A program made the translations under genes and the position numbers. A DNA stretch of 64,000 nucleotides from Shewanella vesiculosa (lineage in GTDB: Bacteria > Pseudomonadota > Gammaproteobacteria > Enterobacterales > Shewanellaceae): positions 2,666,001 to 2,730,000 of the forward strand of contig NZ_CP073588.1 in NCBI RefSeq assembly GCF_021560015.1, in the 5' to 3' direction. The notes beneath the pieces are model-generated. The model saw only the letters and a list, made by a program, of their open reading frames with translations. It ran no database searches and was not told where the DNA came from. Positions 10,485 to 20,539 of the stretch are shown one piece after another (positions within the stretch are counted from its first letter, which is position 1; every line of letters begins with the position of its first letter).

Positions 10485-10911
10485 GGGTTCCTAATCATTG
10501 AGCAGGCAAGTCGTGAACTAACAACAGTCAGGTAAGAAACCATAACGCAGCGCTATCGTTAATACAAAGCCAGTACTTCGCTTAACGCCCTACCCGTTTT
10601 GATGTTTATTGAGGCATTTTACATAAAACCTGGAGACTTGAGTTAATGTTAAAAGTTTACTCTGGCCACGTATTCTAGACAAATGGTTAGGCCGTAAACA
10701 TGTTTTAATTCAGCCGTAGTGGCTTTGGCATAATGACACTAAAAAACCGAGCACCTAACTAGCATCAACGAGGAGATAAAACACCTAAAACCCACATAGC
10801 ACTGAGCCACAGATGATCACTTTGCTGATGGGTCTTTGGGTACCAATGCTGGTAAATACATGGATATTTTTCTATAGTGGCCACATAAACACATTCGATT
10901 AGCGAGCTGTA
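10485..10911. other. Intergenic region between divergent regulator and GGDEF genes
   Basis: Contains the two promoters presumably, but I see no clear site or gene. A 61-codon minus-strand frame at 10765-10950 has no recognisable features. Confidence 0.5.
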
Positions 10912-12273
10912 GTGCCGGGCATTTATCCTTTTGTATCCAAACAACCACATAAACGGGCTGCTTTTTTTGTCGCCTCATTATTACTGATCTCAGCGCTGAT
11001 AATTAGCCCTTTTATTTCAATACCTTTGGTCGATATTGCCCCTTTTTTGCCGGCATACAGCACTTCAGTGGTATTGCTTGAAAGTATTACGGCCTATTTA
11101 CTGCTGTCGCAGTTTGCCAGTAACCGGCAGGTTTTCTCTGGTTTTGTTGCTTGTGCTTATTTATTCCTTATCCCTTTAGTGACGGTGCAACTTTTAGTGT
11201 TTCCAGGTGTTTTTTCATCTAGTGGTTTACTGCATGCTGGGAAGCAAAGTGCGGTATGGATTTGGGTATTTTGGCATGCATCGTTTCCGATCTTGCTCTT
11301 GCTGGCATTAATTGCCCCGAAAAAAATCATTAACCAAAACCCTGCCGATCTCAATATCAAATATTGGCTGATTGCCTTTGTATTTATTTCCCTACTGGTT
11401 AGTTTAGGTTTGGCCTTATTCGCCACATGGGGTAGCCATTTACTACCCGTATTAATTGATAAAGACAGCTATAAGCAACTATTAAATAGCCCTTATGCCT
11501 TAATGGTGTGGGGATTAAATGTGCTGGCATTATTCTTTATGGTAAGACGGGCACGCAGTAACAATGTGCTTTACACATGGCTGAGTGTGGCGTTGCTGGC
11601 CAGCCTGATTGATGTCACGTTAACCCTATTGGCTGGCGCCCGCTTCAGTTTAGGTTGGTATGCTGCAAGAGTGAGCAGCTCGGTTTCTTCTATGGCATTG
11701 CTGTTCGCCTTGTTATGGGAGGTCAACCGTCTGTATGTCGCAGCCCACAGGGCCAATGAATCCTTATATCAGCAAAGTGTCAAAGATACATTAACAGGCT
11801 TATTTAATCGCCGTTATCTAGAAACACAACTGGCAATAGACATAGACCACGCCAAAAGATACCAAGAGCCACTGTGCTTGTTGGTCGTCGATGTTGATCA
11901 CTTTAAAGCGTTTAACGATAAGCACGGTCATTTGAGTGGCGATCGCTGCTTAGTCGCCGTCGCCAAACAACTGCAACTAAGCTTAAATCGACCCGCAGAT
12001 TTTGTTGCCCGTTATGGTGGCGAAGAGTTTGTGGTGGTGTTGCCCCACACTGAGGCAGAAGGCGGCATGCTGATAGCTGAAAAGTTACGCCAGAAAGTCA
12101 GTGAGTTAAGAGTTGAAGATAAGGGCCAATTACTTAGCGTCACCATCAGCATAGGTTACGCAATATTACAGCATAGTGAAGACACAGCCCAAGGCTTGCT
12201 GATAGCTGCCGATACCGCCCTATATCAAGCCAAAGCCGCAGGACGCAATTGCGTTGTCGCAGCAATTCAATAA
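10912..12273 (+). CDS. Membrane diguanylate cyclase (MASE4-GGDEF)
   Basis: A 453-residue protein starting at GTG 10912. Residues about 15-280 form a MASE4-type sensor with eight or so membrane segments (including a SITAYLLLSQF stretch and a QSAVWIWVFWHASF stretch). Residues about 290-453 are a GGDEF domain. The active-site motif is GGEEF at 369-373. The product-inhibition I-site RPAD lies at 360-363, exactly five residues before it. It should therefore make cyclic di-GMP from GTP at the inner membrane and be feedback-inhibited. The membrane signal is unknown. It has no partner gene; motility or biofilm control is the usual outcome. Confidence 0.93.
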   Translation: MPGIYPFVSKQPHKRAAFFVASLLLISALIISPFISIPLVDIAPFLPAYSTSVVLLESITAYLLLSQFASNRQVFSGFVACAYLFLIPLVTVQLLVFPGVFSSSGLLHAGKQSAVWIWVFWHASFPILLLLALIAPKKIINQNPADLNIKYWLIAFVFISLLVSLGLALFATWGSHLLPVLIDKDSYKQLLNSPYALMVWGLNVLALFFMVRRARSNNVLYTWLSVALLASLIDVTLTLLAGARFSLGWYAARVSSSVSSMALLFALLWEVNRLYVAAHRANESLYQQSVKDTLTGLFNRRYLETQLAIDIDHAKRYQEPLCLLVVDVDHFKAFNDKHGHLSGDRCLVAVAKQLQLSLNRPADFVARYGGEEFVVVLPHTEAEGGMLIAEKLRQKVSELRVEDKGQLLSVTISIGYAILQHSEDTAQGLLIAADTALYQAKAAGRNCVVAAIQ

Positions 12274-12315
12274 CCCTTGTAGGGAATTAACTCATCAACA
12301 TAATACCGTTTCGCA

Positions 12316-12340
12316 CAAGTCATTATTGTGTAATGACTTG
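12316..12340 (+). terminator. Possible terminator after the GGDEF gene
   Basis: A perfect 10-bp inverted repeat (CAAGTCATTA / TAATGACTTG) with a 5-base loop. Only a weak T stretch follows, so termination is uncertain. Confidence 0.45.
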
Positions 12341-12471
12341 TTCAATCTAAACATCTCAAAAACATTAAAAAGTGATTGATAAAGACTGTAAGCGGATTTA
12401 AAGCTATTGATAATGTAATGACTTTAAGTGAGGGGGAAATGTTCTCCCCCACTCATAGCAAACCGAAGCCA

Positions 12472-13983
12472 CTATTCCTGAGCGATCAAGCTTAAAACCC
12501 AGTGTTGTAATCCCTGTGTATCCGTCATTGAACCATTAAACTGATACTGTGGAACAAAACTTTGGTTATGGCCTCTTTTTCGATCTCGATATACTTTTTG
12601 CGCCAGTGAAAAAGCGCCAAGTTTGCTAGGTAAATTAATCCCGCGAACATCCATATACACAGTATCGGCAGAGGTTTCTTGGCCAGCATGAATAAGCTGC
12701 GGTATTGATAAACTCAAATCGGCGAAATCTAAACACGCACTGCCGCAAGATTTATCGGTAAGTAAAATCGTACGACCTTGATATAGACTTTTCTCCGCCT
12801 GATGGCGATTAACAGCAGTAGCCTGCAAAGCTTGGCTATTGTTAGGTAACGCTTCTTTCACCAATGATTGTTGATTATCTATCGCTTGCCGCATATCTAA
12901 AGTGGTTTGTAAAAACGAAGTAGTGATATCACTGTCAGCGCCAAACTGACGAATTAACATAGGTTTCAAGCTGACAAGGTAAGCATGATTATCTTCACTT
13001 GCACGCCACATAGCGTAGCTATTATCTGGATTATTTTGCATTACTTGCGCGATATAAGCTTTACCATAAAGGCTACTCATTAAATCTTGGCCCCACTGCG
13101 AACTGCCGCCACCATTGCCACGCACATCAAACACCACGAGTTCTGCATCACGCAAACCAGCAAGCGCAAGTACCATCGCTTGCAATTTGGTTTCATCAGC
13201 ACCCGATGGATAAAAACTGGGCAACCGGACCCAATAATGCTTAGGTGTAAATTCATCAATACTAAATTCTTTGGGTAACGCCACAGGAGTGAGCGTTTGG
13301 TATAAATCATTGCGATCAATTTTTTGCCAATGCAATGAAAAGGCAGTTTGCTCACCCTTTGACTCAAACACACAACTATTTGGTCTAATAAATTCACCAA
13401 TTTTATCATCGATGAGTAACTTTTTAGCATAAGAGACTTTGCGCGCATTCAATTGATTGTTATTGAATCGATATTTAAGAATATGCTCATTCATCATGGT
13501 ATCGACCGCAATATTGTCACAAGAAATAAGCTTGGCACCAACCGCAGGAAGCCGCCCGCCCCAATCTTCGGCAGTGTAATAGACTTTATAATCCTGAAAT
13601 TGTTTTTCAATACCTATGCCAGCCCAAGACTGCATATCAGGGTGTTGATTAAACGCAATGCCAAAATGACCATCAGCAAAACCTGCCACAAAATAGCTCA
13701 AACTATTGGTTACATCCTGTAACGATGTCGCTTTTTGTGCCCGCGCTAACCCCTCACGATAACCTTGTTCTAACCACTGTGAAAAATATAAATTTTGATC
13801 ATCTATGGCACCGGGATGATTAGCCTTAACCGTTTGGTAGATATAGGTTAAGTCCGTTTGAGCAATCTGAGCCCATGGATTGGCTTCAGCCAACACAGGT
13901 TTAATGGGTTCTGCTTGAGCATAAACCGCAGTACTAAACACGCTGATGAGTAGAGTTAAAATAACTAAGCTTTTACCGTGCAT
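12472..13983 (-). CDS. Secreted S41-family peptidase
   Basis: A 503-residue protein with a signal peptide (cleavage near residue 22, VYAQA). The C-terminal half has S41 features: a VFDVRGNGGGSS strand-loop at about residue 285, and the nucleophile region DKSCGSACLDF near residue 413. The N-terminal 200 residues are a helical region seen in other uncharacterised secreted S41 proteins. No PDZ domain is obvious. The natural substrate is unknown. A short GC-rich imperfect hairpin lies at 12426-12455 after the stop. Confidence 0.85.
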   Translation of the reverse strand: MHGKSLVILTLLISVFSTAVYAQAEPIKPVLAEANPWAQIAQTDLTYIYQTVKANHPGAIDDQNLYFSQWLEQGYREGLARAQKATSLQDVTNSLSYFVAGFADGHFGIAFNQHPDMQSWAGIGIEKQFQDYKVYYTAEDWGGRLPAVGAKLISCDNIAVDTMMNEHILKYRFNNNQLNARKVSYAKKLLIDDKIGEFIRPNSCVFESKGEQTAFSLHWQKIDRNDLYQTLTPVALPKEFSIDEFTPKHYWVRLPSFYPSGADETKLQAMVLALAGLRDAELVVFDVRGNGGGSSQWGQDLMSSLYGKAYIAQVMQNNPDNSYAMWRASEDNHAYLVSLKPMLIRQFGADSDITTSFLQTTLDMRQAIDNQQSLVKEALPNNSQALQATAVNRHQAEKSLYQGRTILLTDKSCGSACLDFADLSLSIPQLIHAGQETSADTVYMDVRGINLPSKLGAFSLAQKVYRDRKRGHNQSFVPQYQFNGSMTDTQGLQHWVLSLIAQE

Positions 13984-14354
13984 CTAAATATAAATCCATT
14001 TGTTATCTAAAAGTTAAGGCAAAGTCTACCGTATCAGCACTGATTACACAGCATTTTTTGATATTTCAGCAGTAAGCACCAAAGCGTGACGATAAATTAT
14101 TGATGCTTTCGAATCATAAAATAAAGCAAACAGTGGCAGCACTTAATCTCAGCCATAACCACAAAAATCCCGCATATGTTAGCTAGCATCAACTCGTGCA
14201 AACGCGTCATCTCCAGTGACAATTAGAGCTAAAGCACAAAAAATCACATTTTGGCTACTTTTTATTACATTTTTGTAAAACTGGAGTATATTAATCAAGC
14301 CATATAATGGATTTATATTAGCAACCGATTGTATAACCACACTAAATTTCAAGG
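13984..14354. other. Intergenic region between divergent genes
   Basis: Divergent promoter space for the S41 peptidase and the small membrane protein. A 62-codon frame at 14179-14367 on the minus strand shows no family likeness. No repeat or structured RNA was recognised. Confidence 0.5.
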
Positions 14355-14360
14355 ATGACA

Positions 14361-14888
14361 ATGGCAAACCTGTTCACTAATGTACTCGCCACCATCATCT
14401 TGCTTTCGGGTATGTTTTTGATGGTGTTGATTATGCACCTAATGCTTAAATACCGTGACCACACGGTAAAACTGCCTGTCGATCGCGAACAACTTCAGCG
14501 TATCCCCGCATATGGCTTACAGCGTATTTCTTTTAAAGCATCCCAATTACATTTCCCATTGTGGCTTCAATCAAAAGCAATAGCTCAAGCAACTCGCCAA
14601 GCGATACTAGCTGCACAGCGGGTCAGTCATTGGTTAACTAAAGCCGTCGGACAGACAATAGCATCGGCCAGCCCACTACTTGCATTCCCCGGCTGGTACG
14701 TCAGCAGCCACAATTTTCAGCAACCAAACGCGGCCACTGTTCCCGTTATTTGTAACAAAGAGCTAAACCACAAACAGCTGGTTAAAACCATACCAGCAGT
14801 GCGTACACAAGCACTCAACCAACAAATCGATGCAATCGTCTATCAGGCCGCGCAGAGATGTTTGAATAATAGTGAGATTGGGAAATAA
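14361..14888 (+). CDS. Small membrane-anchored protein of unknown function
   Basis: About 175 residues. Residues 5-28 are one strong membrane segment and the rest is basic, probably cytoplasmic, ending with a Cys near the C terminus. I prefer ATG 14361 because the AAGGA site at 14350-14354 is correctly spaced from it; ATG 14355 directly abuts that site. I recognise no domain. Its stop codon overlaps a following ATG (TAATG at 14886-14890), so it once headed an operon. The second gene is now cut off after 19 codons by the AT-rich island. Confidence 0.7.
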   Translation: MANLFTNVLATIILLSGMFLMVLIMHLMLKYRDHTVKLPVDREQLQRIPAYGLQRISFKASQLHFPLWLQSKAIAQATRQAILAAQRVSHWLTKAVGQTIASASPLLAFPGWYVSSHNFQQPNAATVPVICNKELNHKQLVKTIPAVRTQALNQQIDAIVYQAAQRCLNNSEIGK

Positions 14889-14947
14889 TGATTATGAAAA
14901 AGTTTACTCTACTCCCAGTTATTCTATATTCTTTAATTAAAAAGTGA
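14888..14947 (+). pseudogene. Remnant start of a second operon gene (19 codons)
   Basis: Translation from ATG 14888, coupled to the previous stop, begins MIMKKFTLLPVILYSLIKK and then hits TGA. The start looks like an exported protein's signal peptide, but it runs straight into AT-rich foreign-looking DNA. I infer that the native second gene was truncated when the island arrived. A genuine tiny peptide cannot be excluded. Confidence 0.45.
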
Positions 14948-14952
14948 AAAAT

Positions 14953-17900
14953 ATGAAACAAGAAATAGTTTACCCAAGTATTAACTCATTATTTGATTGC
15001 AATGAAATTGAATATGGAATTAAAAGAACATCACAAGTTGACACAATTAAACATCATTTAAAAAGTAATCAAGTTGTATACGTTAATGCTCCAAATAATA
15101 TTGGAAAAACAACAATACTTAAACAATTATTTGAGGAGTACAAGTATGACTCTATCACATTATTTATAAAGAATGCAGAATCAGGATTTATAAGTGACAT
15201 TGAAATTTATAAAGACTTATTCATACAGATCAGGACATTAATTGGTGAAGACACATCAGAGTATATAAATAAAGAGATCTCAAGAACTGAACTAGAAAAA
15301 CAATTGAAAACATTGAGCTACTTTATAAAGCATAACAATAGAAAAGTGTACTTTATAATAGATGGTATATATACATTTAACAAAAGCGAGAACAACTTCC
15401 TATCTAACTTATTCCTAATATTCCCTACAAACGAAAACTATAAATACATAATAAGCAGAAACAAAAGCAATGAACAATATGGGATAACATCAAAAAAATA
15501 TGAAAATTATAGTTTAGATATATTTTCGTTTGAAGAAGTAAAAAACATATTATCAAACATTGCTGATGAAGATATCGAAAAAATAAGAGAATTATTTGGT
15601 TTTTCTCCTGAAATAATATCATCGATAAAATCTTCAATTGAACAAGGAGTTGAATTAGATGATATACTTACAAATTCAAATGACAATATAGAAAGTTTAT
15701 ATGAAAGTGAATGGGAACGTGTAATAAAAAGTGACTTGGATAAAAATATACTAGGGATTGTAATTTACTCAGTAGATAAGATACAAATTATCGAACTATG
15801 TCAAATATTAGATATAACATCAATTGAATTAACAACAAAAATAAAGAACATTTCGTTATTGAAAGTTGAAAATGATTTAATAAACATCCGATCAAATGGA
15901 GTTCTAGAATTTTGCAAGCGAAAATTAAACGATAATAAAAAAACATATATAAATATGATTATAAAAAGTGTTGGCAGTAACATAAAAAAACTAAATTCAT
16001 CTAAGACTGTCTATTGTTTATCTGAACAAAATGAATACGAAAAAGTACTAAAGATTGTTAATGAACAGCATATAGGAAACACTTTTAAAGAAACAAAATC
16101 GTTGAATGAGATAAATAAATTAATTAACTATGGAATAAAATCTTCCGAGTATCTTGGTGCTGACGAGTACTTTATAAAATATAAGCATTTAAAAAATAGC
16201 TTATCGAACATTTACAAGTCAGATTTGATGATGCAGCAATTAAAATGCCACATTGAAGCAAATGAAATAAATCTAGCTTTAACTTTAATTAGTAAAGCAA
16301 AATCTGAAGAAGAAATGCTTCAATTATATTGTATATTTGCAATGCGTCAAAAACGAGATGGTGTAGAGGTTAATGATGATATATTAAATAAAATAGAATA
16401 TTTATTTGAAAAAATTGACCCTAACGAATTAGGACCGGAAAAAGTAATAGATATAGCTGCAGACTTACTACCTATATTTCCGGATAAAGCTCTAGGTTTG
16501 ATTAACAAGCTTGATTCATTCGGTGTGGCTGGACAAAACAAATCAGATTTCGCATTCCTCAACCTATCTTTATTAACATTACAGCGACATGGTGATACAT
16601 TCACAACTGATGTTAATAAAGAGGATTCGAAAACTATTTCAAGAACATCGATAATTGAAACAATAAAAAACTTTAATAAGAACTCAACCCCAGAAAACTT
16701 AATTAATTTCATTAATAACTTTGATGAAAGTGGTGATAGAATTTTTTTATATAGAGCATGGTTAAAAAACAATAAAAAGAGTAATTTTGCAACATTAATA
16801 TTAAGTCAAACTTTAGATGAGATTATAAAGTCCATTGATTTTTCTATTGATGCATCATTGTTTAATGATATTACAGAATGTTTAAATTTTTCAAGTGATA
16901 ATATCTGTCAACTTATAATCGAGAAGGTAAAACCCCAATTAAACACACTGAAGAAAAAAGGACCAAGTGTAGACTTCTGTACTTTAAACTTAAATCTAAT
17001 AAACCACGAAAAAAATGATAAGAATAAAGTTGAACAACTTGACATACTGGTTTCATATATTAACTCTATACCTGATAAAGCTGTTTCATTAACTTGCCTT
17101 TCACATATTGCTAATTTTGAAATTAAAAAAAACATTTACAATAGTTTGATTAAGGTGGATAACGACAAGAACTCACTATTTGAAAAAATTGTTATCACAG
17201 ATGCTTTACACATAGAAGTTCTAAAGGAATGCATAAAAGTAGAAGGTCAATACAACCTTAACAATGCTATTTCTTGGAGTGAAAAATTAAATAATACATT
17301 AAGGCGAGACAAAGCGAAGTCAATAGCTATTAGTAGTTACCTTAAAAATATAGATTCTGATGAAAAGTTAAGATCTATTAATGATCTGATATCAATAATT
17401 AAATCTATAAAAGAGGAAGACTATCGAGAAGAAATTTTTTACCTTATATTAGATAAATACCATTTCTTTTCCCCATCAAAAAATAATACAGAAAAATTAA
17501 TAAAGTTAATAAAAAAAATACAAAATAATTATATAAAAGCAAGGTGTTTTATTACACTATATTGTAAAGCATTTAAACTTAAAGTTTTAAAAGACCCTCT
17601 AATTTTCATACAAAACATTCATAAAGCAATAGCAAACTCCGATGGCAATGATATAAAAGCAGAATTATACTTTTGCGCTTGTGAAAAACTATTCAAAATA
17701 AATAGAGATACTGCACTAGAATTTAGAAAATGTGCGATTGAAATAGTTGAAGAAAAAGGTTATTCAAATGAAGGTCAAGTTAATTGTAAAATTAATACTA
17801 TAGAATTAATAATAAGATGTATTTATATAAAGTGTTTGAAGTCAGACGAAGATAAAGATTGTTTTTCTGATATAATAAATGAAATACACAATATTGATAG

Positions 17901-19812
17901 CGATATAAAGAAATCTAAGTTATTATCGCGATTAGCGTCTGCCTATCAGAAAACAGGACGTGAGAATTTTAGTAGAAAGGTTATTGAAAAGCACATAATA
18001 CCTCTTCTAGAAAGAAACCAAGAAATTAATGGAAAAGAGTTTTTACTTTCACTATTCTTAACGTTACCAGTTATTCACAACTACGATCCAGATACATTTA
18101 ATTATTGGCTATCTTTAATACCAAAAAATAATAATATATTCTCTGATAGAGCCATAAGAATCACCATTAATTACATCTATGACGACTGTCTAATTGGTGA
18201 CCCTTATGATCCGCTTAAAAACAAGTATACTATTGGCCATAGAGAATTAATTAGAATTTTAAAATTAATAAAGAACATTAGAGAGGATGGAAGTCAGTTT
18301 TATGAGATAAGAAGGTTGTTACAAGCAATAAAAAGTTTAAGAAAGAAGAACAAGATAAGTAAAGTTCAAGAGGACGACCTACATAGCAACATATTAATTG
18401 AATGCTTACCTATTTTCCCTAAAGAAAAATTTATAGCGCATAACGGTTATAAAATATTATTACAATGCGAAATAAAATCTATTAATGAAACATTAATAGA
18501 TGAAACATGGCAAGAATTAATATTTGAATGTTACAAAATCGACAACATATCAGATAGATCATTTGTATTATCCGAGGTATCTAATAAGCTACCAGAAAGG
18601 TTACATTTAGAAAGGCAAAAGCTTTTTGAGGATTCAATTTCTCTTGTTGACAGTTTATCTTCAAACATTGAAAAAGCTAATCGATATAAAGTTGTATGTG
18701 AAAATTATAAAAATTTCGACAAATCAATTATAAAAGAACACCTAAAAAAAGCATTTGTTTTATGCAACAACAGGGACAACATTAATAATACTACAAGATT
18801 AGAAATAATTGACATGATTAACTCATATGGTGAAAGTTTCTCTTCTTCGCTTGTGAATATGCTTGACGATGACCCTGCAAGAAAAGAGTTGATCAGTAAA
18901 AACATAAAACAAAGAAAGACTGATGAAGAAATAAAGAAAAAATTTCAAAACAACAACGACATTTCAGCTGATAAAAAAGATAAAGAACTATCTGATCTTC
19001 TATGGCAACAATTAGGAATAATAAATTCAAATAGTGGCCATATCCCTAAGACTTTTGATATTAAAAAATATACTAATTCTATTGGCCCTGCTGATATTGA
19101 TGATTTATATAAAATATTAAGTTACTACATACACTCAACTTACTTAATAAACCCTTCATTAAAAAATATAAATGAAAAAATAAAACCTTTATTTGACTTA
19201 TTTATGTCAAACTCGAAAATACTTAACTCTCTATATATAAATGATAATAGTGACATATATAAAGGCATTGATGAATCGGACTGTAACTATACGATAATTG
19301 CTGAAGGAGAAAGATCTAAGGCAATAGATTTTATTAAAAAATGGTATCAAAGAACAGATATAAAATATCTTACAATAGTAGATCCTTACTTAAGAATTGA
19401 AGACTTTGAATTTATTGCTGAAATTATATCAAATGATCCTGAAGTAGAATTAAAAATAATATCTAGCCTAGAATCTAAGAAATTATTGGATCGGGATGGT
19501 GATTTAGACGATTTATTCGCTAGTTTTTGGAATGAAAATATAAGTAAAATGGATACGCCTTCAATTGATTTTATTTTCATAAGTTATGGTGAGAATAAGA
19601 AATTCCCTATTCACGATAGATGGTGGCTTTCAGGTAGTAGCGTTATTGATTGTGGAACGTCAATAAATGGTTGGGGAAGTAGAGCCTCAAAAATTACAAT
19701 TTTAACTCCTGATGCTGCTGCTGATGTTGATTCTTATTTATCACCGTTTGTTTCAATGAATAAAAAGTATATCGATGATCATAGAATTAAATATCAAGTA
19801 GTAAAAATATGA
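14953..19812 (+). CDS. Giant STAND-like P-loop NTPase with PLD-like C-terminal domain; candidate anti-phage protein
   Basis: About 1619-1622 residues; GTG 14944 or ATG 14953 may start it, neither with a clear ribosome binding site. Numbering from GTG: Walker A APNNIGKTT at 49-57, Walker B KVYFIIDG at 134-141, and a sensor-type Arg in YIISRN near 172, the usual order in STAND/NACHT-like ATPases. Residues about 260-1350 are almost all helical and Lys/Asn-rich, likely TPR-type sensor repeats. Residues about 1440-1622 include a hydrophobic strand ending VDPYL and an HDRWWLSG motif with His1557, reminiscent of the PLD-like fold of MIT C-terminal domains. AT-richness and codon use differ strongly from all neighbours. 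Architecture and isolation resemble Avs-type defence proteins, but I cannot assign a known family. Function is inferred. Confidence 0.75.
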   Translation: MKQEIVYPSINSLFDCNEIEYGIKRTSQVDTIKHHLKSNQVVYVNAPNNIGKTTILKQLFEEYKYDSITLFIKNAESGFISDIEIYKDLFIQIRTLIGEDTSEYINKEISRTELEKQLKTLSYFIKHNNRKVYFIIDGIYTFNKSENNFLSNLFLIFPTNENYKYIISRNKSNEQYGITSKKYENYSLDIFSFEEVKNILSNIADEDIEKIRELFGFSPEIISSIKSSIEQGVELDDILTNSNDNIESLYESEWERVIKSDLDKNILGIVIYSVDKIQIIELCQILDITSIELTTKIKNISLLKVENDLINIRSNGVLEFCKRKLNDNKKTYINMIIKSVGSNIKKLNSSKTVYCLSEQNEYEKVLKIVNEQHIGNTFKETKSLNEINKLINYGIKSSEYLGADEYFIKYKHLKNSLSNIYKSDLMMQQLKCHIEANEINLALTLISKAKSEEEMLQLYCIFAMRQKRDGVEVNDDILNKIEYLFEKIDPNELGPEKVIDIAADLLPIFPDKALGLINKLDSFGVAGQNKSDFAFLNLSLLTLQRHGDTFTTDVNKEDSKTISRTSIIETIKNFNKNSTPENLINFINNFDESGDRIFLYRAWLKNNKKSNFATLILSQTLDEIIKSIDFSIDASLFNDITECLNFSSDNICQLIIEKVKPQLNTLKKKGPSVDFCTLNLNLINHEKNDKNKVEQLDILVSYINSIPDKAVSLTCLSHIANFEIKKNIYNSLIKVDNDKNSLFEKIVITDALHIEVLKECIKVEGQYNLNNAISWSEKLNNTLRRDKAKSIAISSYLKNIDSDEKLRSINDLISIIKSIKEEDYREEIFYLILDKYHFFSPSKNNTEKLIKLIKKIQNNYIKARCFITLYCKAFKLKVLKDPLIFIQNIHKAIANSDGNDIKAELYFCACEKLFKINRDTALEFRKCAIEIVEEKGYSNEGQVNCKINTIELIIRCIYIKCLKSDEDKDCFSDIINEIHNIDSDIKKSKLLSRLASAYQKTGRENFSRKVIEKHIIPLLERNQEINGKEFLLSLFLTLPVIHNYDPDTFNYWLSLIPKNNNIFSDRAIRITINYIYDDCLIGDPYDPLKNKYTIGHRELIRILKLIKNIREDGSQFYEIRRLLQAIKSLRKKNKISKVQEDDLHSNILIECLPIFPKEKFIAHNGYKILLQCEIKSINETLIDETWQELIFECYKIDNISDRSFVLSEVSNKLPERLHLERQKLFEDSISLVDSLSSNIEKANRYKVVCENYKNFDKSIIKEHLKKAFVLCNNRDNINNTTRLEIIDMINSYGESFSSSLVNMLDDDPARKELISKNIKQRKTDEEIKKKFQNNNDISADKKDKELSDLLWQQLGIINSNSGHIPKTFDIKKYTNSIGPADIDDLYKILSYYIHSTYLINPSLKNINEKIKPLFDLFMSNSKILNSLYINDNSDIYKGIDESDCNYTIIAEGERSKAIDFIKKWYQRTDIKYLTIVDPYLRIEDFEFIAEIISNDPEVELKIISSLESKKLLDRDGDLDDLFASFWNENISKMDTPSIDFIFISYGENKKFPIHDRWWLSGSSVIDCGTSINGWGSRASKITILTPDAAADVDSYLSPFVSMNKKYIDDHRIKYQVVKI

Positions 19813-19960
19813 GGACAGAATTCTAAAAAATATTAAGTCTATTTTATTAAAAATGAATATTTCGGCCCTCATTGCAAGTTCCATTTACCTTGAGGCCGTT
19901 GAAGAAAATAGCTTGAGCCTTACAGGCCTTTTTCGCACATCCATGTGCTTCGAGGCATCC

Positions 19961-20416
19961 TGCCTATCAGAGTCAGACTAGCTTTCGCAGTACAGGTCGT
20001 TCTTTGACATCTGCCCCATATAGATATGGGGCAGATGTCATTATGATATCGGGAACATCATTGACCATGCCATCAAGACATTCGTGAATCCATTCACATC
20101 AGATTCCCATCGGAAGCATTAGCATTTTCACTCTTTACTGTAAGATGGGCCGAATCAGACTACAAACGAAGTTAAAAGCTGGATCAATCCCCATGGCGAC
20201 CTTTTCGCCGCTGTTATTTAAATCATAAAGGAAAATGTTGCGGGGCGGCTGGGCTAATTATTTTAAAAAGAGTCAAGAGGGAACAGCCGTTGGTTTCCTC
20301 TTGGTCAGGTGTGGGCGAAGCACCACGACGTTAGTGGCCGCAGGCCATAAAAACAATAAGCTAAGAATAAAAGAATAGAGCTGGATTCCGGCTAAAAAGC
20401 ATTACCGGAATGACAG
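19961..20416 (+). repeat. Dispersed intergenic repeat, copy 2 (composite)
   Basis: Blocks match copy 1 at 2213-2362: GCATCCTGC.TATCAGA, AGCATTTTCA.TCTTTAC, and the GGATTCCGG...CCGGAATGACA hairpin. Other blocks (20060-20110 and 20270-20330) match the reverse complement of 30241-30292 and 30120-30180 in the same order. This suggests one repeat family with internal insertions and losses. Confidence 0.6.
20005..20040. repeat. Perfect 36-bp palindrome
   Basis: Arms of 17 bases (TGACATCTGCCCCATAT and its complement) around a 2-base AG spacer. It is unusually long and perfect, without a T run. It sits inside dispersed repeat copy 2. Confidence 0.9.
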
Positions 20417-20448
20417 TTTTTCGGTCGTTCCTGATGTATTAGAAACAA

Positions 20449-20472
20449 AAAAGCGACCTTTCGGTCGCTTTT
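20449..20472 (-). terminator. Terminator of the gcv genes
   Basis: A 10-bp stem (AAAAGCGACC / GGTCGCTTTT) with loop TTTC. On the minus strand it is followed by a T run. It lies about 155 bases beyond the gcvP stop. Confidence 0.85.
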
Positions 20473-20539
20473 AAATTCTAAAACTTCAAATGAAGCTAAC
20501 TATTCCATAATTGCGTCGCTGGCGATGATAAGACAATGA

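Noticed and set aside
10765..10950. 61-codon minus-strand frame in the GGDEF promoter region
   Set aside because: Overlaps the GGDEF start; composition looks random.
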